This document shows, piece by piece, positions 53,106-61,522 of a DNA stretch of 64,000 nucleotides. This DNA is from Pseudovibrio denitrificans JCM 12308 (lineage in GTDB: Bacteria > Pseudomonadota > Alphaproteobacteria > Rhizobiales > Stappiaceae). Under the pieces are notes generated by a model that was given only the letters and a program-made list of their open reading frames with translations, had not been told where the DNA came from and ran no database searches. The stretch lies in contig NZ_BAZK01000003.1 in assembly GCF_001310815.1 (NCBI RefSeq), forward strand, positions 186,001 to 250,000, read 5' to 3'. Position 1 is the first letter of the stretch; the number at the start of each line of letters is the position of its first letter. A program made the position numbers and the translations under genes.

Positions 53106-54300
53106 ATGACCGTTGAAGCAGCTGAATCACAACAAGTTTTAGATGCTCCAAAGAAACTGGGGCGTCGGCTGCGTCTGGGTATGATTGGTGGCGGTCAGGG
53201 CGCATTTATCGGTGCTGTCCACCGCATAGCTGCACGGTTGGATGACCGCTATGAGCTGGTTGCCGGCGCATTGTCTTCAGATCCTGAGCGGGCCAAAGCT
53301 TCGGCAGAAGAGCTCTTTATTGCACCAGACCGTGCTTACACCTCTTTCGAAGAAATGGCAGCAAAGGAGCCACTTCGGGATGATCCAGTGGATGTGGTGG
53401 CGATTGTTACGCCAAACCACATGCATTATCCGGCTGCCTGCGCAATGTTGGAAGCTGGCATTCATGTGATCTGCGATAAGCCGATGACCACCACAAGTGA
53501 AGAGAGTGAAAAGCTCGTGCAGCTGGTTGAAGAAACTGGCAAGCTCTTCTTGCTTACACATAACTATACCGGGTACCAATGGTGCGGCAGGCGAAAGCCA
53601 TGGTGGAAGCAGGTGAGCTTGGCAAAATTCGTCTGGTGCAGGTGGAGTATCCGCAGGATTGGCTGACTGAGCCGATCGAGCAGTCTGGTCAAAAGCAAGC
53701 CAGTTGGCGGACAGATCCAAAACGCTCTGGGGCAGGCGGATGTATTGGCGATATCGGCACGCACGCTACAATCTTGCGTCTTTTGTCTCCGGGATGAAAG
53801 CTTCTGAAGTATTGGCTGAACTCACCAGCTTCGTTGAAGGTAGAGTGCTGGATGATGATGTCCAGATGCTGCTGCGCTACGAGAATGGCGCAAAGGGAAT
53901 GCTTTGGGCCTCTCAGGTAGCTCCGGGAAATGAGAACGGCCTGAGACTGCGTATTTATGGTGAAAAAGGTGGTCTTGAATGGGTTCAAGCGGATCCAAAC
54001 CATCTGGCCTACTCACCCTATGGTCAATCAAGCTATCGCATCACTCGCGGTGGGCCAGATGCTACTGATGCAGCCAACTCTGTCTCGCGTATTCCAGGAG
54101 GTCACCCGGAAGGATACCTGGAAGCTTTCGCAACACTTTACAATGAGTTTGCAGATGTATTGAGTGCGCGGATTTTAGGACAACCTGAACCAGACTGCAG
54201 CAAGCAACTACCAACTGTTGCAGATGGCCTTGATGGATTGAAGTTCATCGAAACCGCCGTGAAAAGCTCTCAAAATGGCGGTTCCTGGCAAAAGCTTTAG
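53106..54300 (+). pseudogene. Gfo/Idh/MocA family oxidoreductase, two frameshifts
   Basis: NAD(P)-dependent sugar or polyol dehydrogenase family. Rossmann start RLGMIGGGQGAFIGAVHR; VDVVAIVTPNHMHYPAA; CDKPMTTT (the EKP motif as DKP) and the long C-terminal substrate domain. The frame is broken near 53576 (one C missing, restoring NYTGYPMVRQAKAMVEAG) and near 53767 (one T missing, restoring GDIGTHAYNLASFVSG). With both restored it is 398 residues, normal for the family. GDIGTHAYN is the conserved His-containing motif. The substrate is unknown; the gene stands alone before a terminator. Confidence 0.88.
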
Positions 54301-54307
54301 AAACAAC

Positions 54308-54341
54308 GCCCCTCGCCACCTGCAAGCGGCGAGGGGCATTT
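54308..54341. terminator. Terminator between the oxidoreductase and the permease
   Basis: A perfect 10-base stem GCCCCTCGCC/GGCGAGGGGC (54308-54317 with 54328-54337), a 10-base loop and a T-rich tail. It lies between convergent genes. Confidence 0.85.
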
Positions 54342-54343
54342 CT

Positions 54344-55789
54344 TTAGGCTTGGGAGCCAGCTGGTTTCATTGGGGCGTCATCTTGCGATGCCATGCCACC
54401 TGAGACTTCTTCTGTTGCCTCAGCTGAAAGCTCCTCTGGCAGAACAAGGTTCAGCACAATCGCGATGAGTGCTGCAGGAAGCAAACCGCTGGTCATCAAA
54501 ATGCGCAGCGTGTCTGGAAGATACTGAACAGCTTTGGGATCCAGCTGCAATCCAAGTCCGATGGAAAGCGAGATTGCAAAGATCACCATGTTCCGTCGGT
54601 TCCAGTTTACGTCAGACAGCATCGAGACACCTGCCGCAACCACCATGCCGAACATGACGATCACACCGCCGCCAAGCACCTCAATCGGAATGGTACGGAT
54701 GATTGCGCCAACTTTTGGCACCAGCCCGCATAGGATCAGGAAGAGTGCCCCGATCGTCACAACATGACGGCTCATAACACCAGTCATCGCGATCAGGCCA
54801 ACGTTCTGACTGAAGGACGTGTTGGGCAAACCACCAAAAACGCCGGCAATCGCAGTGCCAAAGCCATCAGCATAAGTCGCGCCCTGGATTTCTTTGTCAG
54901 TCGCTTCACGGCCTGCACCGCCTTTGGTGATGCCGGAAACGTCGCCAACAGTTTCAACGGCACTAACAAACGCCATAAGGCAGAAGCCGATGATTGCAGC
55001 AAGGCTGAAGTCGAAGCCGTAAATAAATGGCATTGGCAAAGCAAAAGAAGCGGACCGGCTCACACTTGCGGCGACACCGTCCACGGTTACCATGCCCACC
55101 ATCATCGCATAAAGATATCCGGCAAGAATGCCGATCACGACGGCTGAGACAGCGAGTATCCCACGGGCATAGAACTTGAGGCTGAGTGTCACAAGAATGA
55201 CGATCAGCGCAGCAGACCAGTTGAGCATGCTGCCATACTCAGGCTTGCTGATTGCAGGCACACCGCCAGCCGCATATTGAATACCCACTTTCACCAGTGC
55301 CAGACCAATCATGGTCACCACAAGGCCAGTCACAAGCGGTGGCAATGCAAAACGAATGCGGCCAATGAACATGCCGAGAAATGCATGAAATAACCCGCCA
55401 ATCAGAACACCACCAAACAGTGCGGGCAGCGCCTCAACACCTTTGCCAGCCACAAGCGGGATCATAATTGGGATGAAAGCAAAGCTGGTGCCTTGCACGA
55501 TTGGTAGCCGAGCACCAACGGCGCCCATTCCGATGGTTTGAAAGAGTGTGGCGATCCCTGCGAAGAGCATGGACATCTGGATCATGTAGGTCATGTCCGG
55601 AAAGCCCTGTGCCCCCGCATCAGAGCCAAATCCAAAACCGGCAGCACCTGCAATGATGATAGCTGGCGTGACGTTTGAAACAAACATGGCAAGCACATGC
55701 TGAATGCCAAGCGGAACCGCCCTGTGTAAGGCAGGCGTATAGTTGGGATCACGCAGTTGTTCTGGTGTCCCGATGGAATTGCTGGTCAT
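54344..55789 (-). CDS. NCS2 family xanthine/uric acid permease
   Basis: 481 residues with about 12-14 membrane segments. The NAT signature is SQNVGLIAMTG (QNVG at about 328-331), and the nearby SAVETVGDVSG carries the conserved Glu of the substrate site. The family moves xanthine, uric acid or uracil with a cation. It lies next to ureidoglycolate lyase and ureidoglycine aminohydrolase, so a purine or urate substrate is most likely. Transcribed in the same direction, 31 bases after allA. Confidence 0.93.
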   Translation of the reverse strand: MTSNSIGTPEQLRDPNYTPALHRAVPLGIQHVLAMFVSNVTPAIIIAGAAGFGFGSDAGAQGFPDMTYMIQMSMLFAGIATLFQTIGMGAVGARLPIVQGTSFAFIPIMIPLVAGKGVEALPALFGGVLIGGLFHAFLGMFIGRIRFALPPLVTGLVVTMIGLALVKVGIQYAAGGVPAISKPEYGSMLNWSAALIVILVTLSLKFYARGILAVSAVVIGILAGYLYAMMVGMVTVDGVAASVSRSASFALPMPFIYGFDFSLAAIIGFCLMAFVSAVETVGDVSGITKGGAGREATDKEIQGATYADGFGTAIAGVFGGLPNTSFSQNVGLIAMTGVMSRHVVTIGALFLILCGLVPKVGAIIRTIPIEVLGGGVIVMFGMVVAAGVSMLSDVNWNRRNMVIFAISLSIGLGLQLDPKAVQYLPDTLRILMTSGLLPAALIAIVLNLVLPEELSAEATEEVSGGMASQDDAPMKPAGSQA

Positions 55790-55819
55790 TTAGTCCCCTC
55801 CTACTAATGACGCACAGTG

Positions 55820-56323
55820 TTATTCCGTTATCAGGTAGGCCTCCTTCAGCCAGTGTTCTTCTAGGTTGTTACCGTCCCCAATCCGGTCGACTACGGCGAA
55901 CAATCCTGAACCTTTGATGGGGGTCAGGACGCCGTGCCATGTATTGCGTTTGATATTGATGGATTGGGTCGCACTCGCCAACAACGCGCGCGGGGTTGAA
56001 GGCCGTCCACCTTCATCCTCTGCAACGATGACGAGATATTCTGATTGCGCCATGGGAATGAAGCACTGCGATCCCAAGGGATGCCGCTCCAGCATGGTCA
56101 GTGTGTGAGGCAAGCTGCGTAGCTCAGCCTGAAACAGGCTCACACCCGCGCGTCCGCCAATAAACTCAACGCCCGCCAGATCAGTAAAGCGCTCACATCT
56201 GCCCTCATTGATCATAATGGGCGATGTCATACCAACCTCAATCAGCTCGCCAAACGGAGCAAAGGTCTCAGCGGTGAGCTTCTCAATCCTGATAGTGCGC
56301 TCTGTGGTGACCTGATCACTCAT
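55820..56323 (-). CDS. allA: Ureidoglycolate lyase AllA
   Basis: 167 residues; splits ureidoglycolate into glyoxylate and urea, the last step of allantoin breakdown by this route. The AllA pattern is clear: IEKLTAETFAPFGELIE at the start, FTDLAGVEFIGGRAGVSLFQAE, MLERHPLGSQCFIPMAQSEYLVIVAEDE, split here as MLERHPLGSQCFIPMA and EYLVIVAEDE, and NTWHGVLTPI near the end. It sits 7 bases downstream of the ureidoglycine aminohydrolase gene in the same operon. Confidence 0.93.
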   Translation of the reverse strand: MSDQVTTERTIRIEKLTAETFAPFGELIEVGMTSPIMINEGRCERFTDLAGVEFIGGRAGVSLFQAELRSLPHTLTMLERHPLGSQCFIPMAQSEYLVIVAEDEGGRPSTPRALLASATQSINIKRNTWHGVLTPIKGSGLFAVVDRIGDGNNLEEHWLKEAYLITE

Positions 56324-56329
56324 GGCTGA

Positions 56330-57214
56330 TCACCTCTGAAACGAGCCAAGAGGAGCATGGCGGTTCACGTCTTTGTAAAGCAGATAGCGGAAACGCCCCG
56401 GACCGCCAGCATAACAAGCTTGCGGACAGAAGGCGCGCAACCACATGAAGTCACCGGCCTCTACCTCAACCCAGTCATTGTTGAGCCTATAAACAGCCTT
56501 ACCTTCCAAAACATACAGGCCGTGCTCCATCACGTGGGTCTCTGCAAACGGGATACAGCCGCCGGGTTCAAAGTTGACGATGTTCACGTGCATATCGTGA
56601 CGCATGTCATTCGGGTCAACAAACCGGGTGGTGGTCCAGGCACCGTTGGTATCCGGCATCGGGGCGACCACAGCGTTCTTCTCGTGAGTGAACAGCGCAT
56701 CAGGTCTCGGAATGCCCTCAACCGCCTCATAACGTTTACGAACCCAATGAAACACAGCAGGCATTGAGCCGTTATTGCAAACTTCATAGTCTGCTCCAGC
56801 GGGCAGATAGGCATAACCACCCTCTGACAGCGTAAACGGCTCATTGCCGAGAGTGATTGTGATCTCACCCTGAACAACAAACATAACCCCTTGCGCCTCT
56901 GGATCTGGCTCAGGCTTGAGGGAACCTCCATCCGGTTGAACTTCCATGATGTACTGAGAAAAGGTCTCTGCAAAGCCAGAGAGCGGGCGGGCTATGATCC
57001 AGGCGCGTGTCTTTTCCCAGAAAGGCAGATTGGATGTCACGATATCGCGCATGACGCCTTTGGGAATGACAGCATACGCATTGGTGAACACTGCCCGGTC
57101 CGTCATAACTTGCGTTTGTGGTGGCAAACCACCTGAGGGAGCATAGAATGACGAAGGCGACATACCTTCAGATGGCGCATCAAAGACGCGAGGGGGCAGT
57201 GTTTGGGTACTCAT
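56330..57214 (-). CDS. allE: (S)-ureidoglycine aminohydrolase (double-cupin)
   Basis: 294 residues. Removes ammonia from ureidoglycine, the product of allantoate amidohydrolase, giving ureidoglycolate. Two cupin domains: the first around GVMFVVQGEITITLGNEPFTLSEGGYAYLPAG (split here as GVMFVVQGEITITL and GGYAYLPAG), the second with the metal-site motif ETHVMEHGLYVLEGKAVY and WLRAFCPQACYAGG at the end, typical of the AllE/YlbA family. First gene of allE-allA-permease. Product and substrate link it directly to allA; an allantoinase and allantoate amidohydrolase are not in the window. Confidence 0.92.
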   Translation of the reverse strand: MSTQTLPPRVFDAPSEGMSPSSFYAPSGGLPPQTQVMTDRAVFTNAYAVIPKGVMRDIVTSNLPFWEKTRAWIIARPLSGFAETFSQYIMEVQPDGGSLKPEPDPEAQGVMFVVQGEITITLGNEPFTLSEGGYAYLPAGADYEVCNNGSMPAVFHWVRKRYEAVEGIPRPDALFTHEKNAVVAPMPDTNGAWTTTRFVDPNDMRHDMHVNIVNFEPGGCIPFAETHVMEHGLYVLEGKAVYRLNNDWVEVEAGDFMWLRAFCPQACYAGGPGRFRYLLYKDVNRHAPLGSFQR

Positions 57215-57529
57215 AGTTTATGTTTGTTCCTTCTACGACGCTCCTGCACCGAAGAGGCGAGAGAGCGAAGCAACCCGAATTGATTTGAATTCCTTGCCAG
57301 GGGGAGGTGCTCTCGTCGGATTAGGGACCGACGTAGCAATGTTTGAGACACTGGGCATACGTGCTGGCATAAACCGTGTCCTGAAAGCTCATCAGCTGGC
57401 AGGCCCACCAAACTCCTCCCAACTATAAGTTTAGCCTAATAAATGAATCGCATTATCAAATAAATTTTGAAAGTGTTTCGCGATTACCTAGAAAAAACAA
57501 AGGCCTAAAGCTGCTCTGAAGGTGTGATC
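57215..57529. other. Gap between allE and the LysR gene
   Basis: No gene. It should contain the promoter of the allE-allA-permease operon (minus strand) and the end of the LysR gene. The right part (57420-57500) is very AT-rich. A minus-strand frame at 57211-57411 has no coding character and overlaps the allE start. Confidence 0.5.
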
Positions 57530-58471
57530 TTATCCGTTTTGCATATGAGCAGCGTATTGAGAACTCTTGTCTTTTAGGTATGCCTTCAACCGTGCACTCA
57601 CAAATTTGAGAAACAGCCGGATCTTAGGATCTTGATAGCGCCGATGTGGGAACAGGCATGCTAGATGCACATTGGAAGGAGGAGTAACTGTACAGATGGC
57701 AACAAGATCACCGCTGAGCAAATGGTCCACCACATCAAACAGTGGTGCGTTGATGATGCCATGATGCTCCAGTGCCCAGTTTACGAGTACATCGCCATCA
57801 TCAGAAGTGAACGGCCCCCCCACCGCAAAGCTCTGTTTGCCTTCTGAAGTTTGTAAGACCCAGCGGTTTTCAGAGGAACCGGGGAACTGAAGAAGCAAAC
57901 AGTCGTGCTTGCCATGCTGTAAGTCTGCTCCTTGTTTCGGCTCTCCACGACGGTCCAGATAAGCTGGTGAAGCACACAACACACGCGGGCAATCCAGCAG
58001 GTTTTTCAGCCGCATTTCAGAGTTTGGCAACTGTCCCAGAATGAATGCCAGATCCAGCCCTTCTCCGGTGATGTTGAGTGGGCGATCAGATAACCTGAGA
58101 CGCACGTGGATCTCTGGGTAGGTCTCATGAAATTCAGGAATAAGCGGTGCGATCAAACGTCGCCCTATGCCCAGTGGTGCGGAAATGAAGATCGAGCCGC
58201 GGGGGGTGTTTGTCACCTCATGGACAGCAGCTTCTGCCTCTTCCATCGCCTCCAGCATCTTGCGGGCGCCAGGGTAAAAAATGCTACCTTGCTCAGTGGG
58301 TTGGATCGTACGAGTAGTGCGGTTGAACAAGCGAATGCCAAGGTGCTTCTCAAGCTCTCCAATGCGTGAGGAAGCCACTGCTGGAGACACATGCATATCC
58401 CGCGCCGCAGCAGACATGCTGCCAAGCTCAAACACACGCACGAACATCCTGACATTGTTGATGTAAGACAT
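57530..58471 (-). CDS. LysR family transcriptional regulator
   Basis: 313 residues. N-terminal HTH MSYINNVRMFVRVFELGSMSAAARDMHVSPAVASSRIGELEKHLGIRLFNRTTRTI is split here as FELGSMSAAARDMHVSPAVA and LGIRLFNRTTRTIQPT; the C-terminal ligand domain follows from about residue 90. It is of the AaeR/DmlR-like group. It lies upstream of the ureide operon on the same strand and is the natural candidate to control it, or the divergent nitrate genes. No ligand is predictable. Confidence 0.9.
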   Translation of the reverse strand: MSYINNVRMFVRVFELGSMSAAARDMHVSPAVASSRIGELEKHLGIRLFNRTTRTIQPTEQGSIFYPGARKMLEAMEEAEAAVHEVTNTPRGSIFISAPLGIGRRLIAPLIPEFHETYPEIHVRLRLSDRPLNITGEGLDLAFILGQLPNSEMRLKNLLDCPRVLCASPAYLDRRGEPKQGADLQHGKHDCLLLQFPGSSENRWVLQTSEGKQSFAVGGPFTSDDGDVLVNWALEHHGIINAPLFDVVDHLLSGDLVAICTVTPPSNVHLACLFPHRRYQDPKIRLFLKFVSARLKAYLKDKSSQYAAHMQNG

Positions 58472-58705
58472 TGCTTTATCTTCGAAATCCCCGCCTCAAA
58501 CAGAAACATATCAGCATCCCAGTGTTCTGGATAGGCGTTTTTCGTCGTAGGTAGGGTGGAAATAAAACATAGTTTTACTCCAAGTTGTATTTCAATTTTA
58601 CTCGTTTAGTCTTGTTCTTTCTAGGTGTTACTCTACTTTTGAGTGCTAATGCTCCTGAGATTCTATGTGGATTGTCTTACCTGCTAGAATTCAGGAACAA
58701 ATACT

Positions 58706-60051
58706 ATGCATTCACTTGAGGGTGTTACTCGCTCAGATCAATACAGAGCATTGGGGCTCAGTACCTTTGCTTTTACTGTCTGCTTTGCAGTTTGGACTAT
58801 TTTCTCCATCATCGGCGTACGGATTAAAGGCGAGCTTGGCCTGTCTGATACGCAGTTCGGCCTGCTGGTCGCGACCCCGGTACTTACCGGTTCTGTCAGC
58901 CGCATTTTCCTAGGTGTCTGGACAGAACAGTTCGGCGGTCGAATTATGTTCCCGCTGCAGATGCTCATCACAGCTGTCTGTGTCTGGCTGCTCACCTCAG
59001 TACAAACCTATGAAGTCTTTCTTCTCGCCGCTTTGGGCCTCGGATTGGCCGGCGGCTCTTTTATTATCGGCGTCGCCTACGTCTCGCAGTGGTTTGAAAA
59101 AGAGAAACAAGGCACCGCTCTTGGCATCTTCGGTGCTGGTAACGTCGGTGCTGCCGTTACCAACTTTGTGGCTCCCTTTCTCGTTGTCGCTGTTGGGTGG
59201 GAAGGCACCGCCCGTGTCTACGCCATTGTTTTGGCGATCACGGCAGTCCTTTTCTATCTGATCAGTAAGGATGACCCTGCACAGCAAGAACGAAAGAAAG
59301 CAGGCAAGCAAGCCGTCTCCACAGCAGAGCAACTCGCACCGCTCAAGAACCTGCAAGTCTGGCGCTTTGCGACCTATTACTTCTTTGTATTCGGTGCCTT
59401 CGTGGCACTCGCGTCATTCTTGCCGCGATATTACACCGGCGCTTATGGGCTGGAACTGACAACGGCTGGCGTGTTCGCTGGCCTTTATTCATTGCCTGGG
59501 TCTGTTTTCCGAGCGCTAGGCGGTTGGATGTCTGACAAGTGGGGCGCTCGCTTTGTCATGTACCTCACCTTCATTGTCTCGCTCATCTGCCTGTTCCTGC
59601 TCAGCTATCCGGAAACCTCTTATGTCGTCAGCGGTATCGAAGGCCCGATTGAGTTCACCTTCGGCCTCGGTGTCGGAGCATTTGTTTCTGTAACCGTTGT
59701 GTTGGGCTTCGTCATGAGCCTTGGCAAAGCGGCAGTCTACAAACACATCCCGGTTTACTACCCGTATCACGTCGGTGCGGTGGGTGGACTTGTTGGCATG
59801 ATTGGCGGACTTGGTGGGTTCTTCCTCCAATCGCCTTTGGCATTCTGCTGGATTGGACTGGCGTTTGGACAGCCCCCTTCATGCTTCTCTTCATCATCGT
59901 CGCCGTCTCAACCGTGTGGATGCATGTCGCCATCCGCAGAATGGAGCGCAAACGTTACCCAGAATTACAAGAGGAAACCGATCTTTCTGATCTTCCTGAA
60001 GAGCCTGTCGAAGGCCCTGACGGACCAGCAGGTGCAGACAAATACCCATAA
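58706..60051 (+). pseudogene. narK: Nitrate/nitrite transporter NarK, first of two, one frameshift near the C-terminus
   Basis: MFS transporter, about 12 membrane helices. LGLSTFAFTVCFAVWTIFSIIGV and RIKGELGLSDTQFGLLVATPVLTGS are the NarK N-terminus, and GLGLAGGSFIIGVAYVSQWFEKEKQGTALGIFGAGNVG (split here as GGSFIIGVAYVSQWFE and GIFGAGNVGAA) holds the nitrate signature. The frame shifts near 59828, where one missing C would restore FFLPIAFGILLDWTGVWTAP and end KYP with TAA at 60049-60051 (448 aa). The ATG at 58706 has AGGA 8 bases upstream. It probably imports nitrate by proton symport. Confidence 0.9.
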
Positions 60052-60112
60052 CCAGCGAAGCCTTTTCTGGACACCGGTCTAAGGAGGGCATGTAGCCAAA
60101 AGGAATAAATGT

Positions 60113-61497
60113 ATGTCTGATGATAAAACCCAAGCAGGGCACACACTCATTGATTGGAGGCCGGACGAACCGGATTTTTGGGAGACTAAAGGTAAGGCGA
60201 TTGCCTCACGGAACCTTTGGATTTCAATTCCAGCTTTGCTGCTGGCGTTCTCTGTGTGGCTGGTATGGAGTGTTGTTGTTGCAAGACTTCCTGCGATTGG
60301 GTTTGATTACACAACAGACGAGCTTTTCCTGCTGGCAGCGTTGCCAGGCCTTTCCGGTGCAACGCTCAGGATCTTCTATTCCTTCATGGTGCCGATCTTC
60401 GGTGGCCGCCTCTGGACAACACTGACCACGGCCTCGCTCCTCCTGCCAGCTTTAGGCATCGGCTACGCGGTTCAGGATCCTGAAACCCCCTATGCCATCT
60501 TCCTGCTTTTGGCTCTGCTATGTGGTTTTGGTGGCGGCAACTTCGCATCTTCCATGGCCAACATCGCTTTCTTCTATCCGAAGAAAGAGAAGGGCAATGC
60601 ACTCGCACTTAATGCTGGCCTCGGAAACCTTGGCGTGTCCGTCATGCAGTTTGTTGTGCCGCTTGTCATTACAGCAGGCGTTTTCGGCGCGATTGGCGGA
60701 GCTCCCCAAGTCCTTGAAGATGGATCGCAACTCTGGATTCAGAATGCTGGCTTTATTTGGGTTCCTTTCCTCGTTCTGGCGACGCTGGCAGCATGGTTCG
60801 GCATGAACGATATCGCCGATGCAAAAGCGAGCTTTAAAGAGCAATCCATCATCTTCTCCAGAGCGCATAACTGGATTATGTGCATCCTCTACACGGGTAC
60901 ATTCGGTAGCTTCATCGGTTACTCCGCTGGCTTCCCGCTACTGATGAAAACCCAGTTCCCTGAGGTGAATGCGCTCTCCTATGCGTTCCTCGGACCGCTT
61001 GTTGGCGCGTTGTCCCGTGCAGGCACTGGTTGGGTTTCAGATAAGTATGGCGGTGGCCGTGTAACCTTCTGGACCTTCCTCTTTATGGCTGTGGCCGTTG
61101 GCGGTGTCCTGTTCTTCCTGTCGATCAAAACAGAACCGGTGCCTTCTGGGGCTTCTTTGCCTGCTTCATGGCGCTGTTCTTCCTGACTGGTGTAGGCAAC
61201 GCTTCCACCTTCCAGATGATCCCAACCATCATGCGTCAACAGGTCGGCCTCTTGATGCCAGAGTTGGATGCAACAGCTCACCTGCGTCAGTCAGAGCGTG
61301 AAAGCGCAGCAATCATCGCGTTCACCTCTGCCATCGCAGCTTATGGTGCCTTCTTCATCCCCAAAGCCTACGGCACATCCATCGCCTACACCGGTGGTCC
61401 GGATGCTGCGCTTTGGGCCTTCGGCATCTTCTACGTGATCTGTCTGGTGATCACTTGGTTCTTCTACACCCGCAAGGGTGCATCCGTTCCGTGCTAA
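60113..61497 (+). pseudogene. narK: Nitrate/nitrite antiporter NarK, second of two, one frameshift
   Basis: Second MFS transporter, with ALLLAFSVWLVWSVVVARLPAIGF, LRIFYSFMVPIFGGR and GFGGGNFASSMANIAFFYPKKEKGNALALNAGLGNLG (split here as GFGGGNFASSMANIAFFYP and NAGLGNLGVS), the NarK2-type nitrate motif. The frame is lost near 61140 after IKTEP; one missing G restores GAFWGFFACFMALFFLTGVGN, with the end at 61495 (461 aa). In denitrifiers such NarK1-NarK2 pairs combine nitrate/proton symport with nitrate/nitrite exchange. Two genes, not the fused form, precede narG here. Confidence 0.9.
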
Positions 61498-61522
61498 GCA
61501 AATAAAGTGAAGGGCATTTCTG

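Noticed and set aside
57211-57411. 66-codon minus-strand frame upstream of allE
   Set aside because: Overlaps the allE start, has no family features and lies in a probable promoter region.
58472-58705. Possible FNR/NNR site before narK
   Set aside because: A TTG...CAA word is present, but no TTGAT-N4-ATCAA-type site; too weak to report as a feature.
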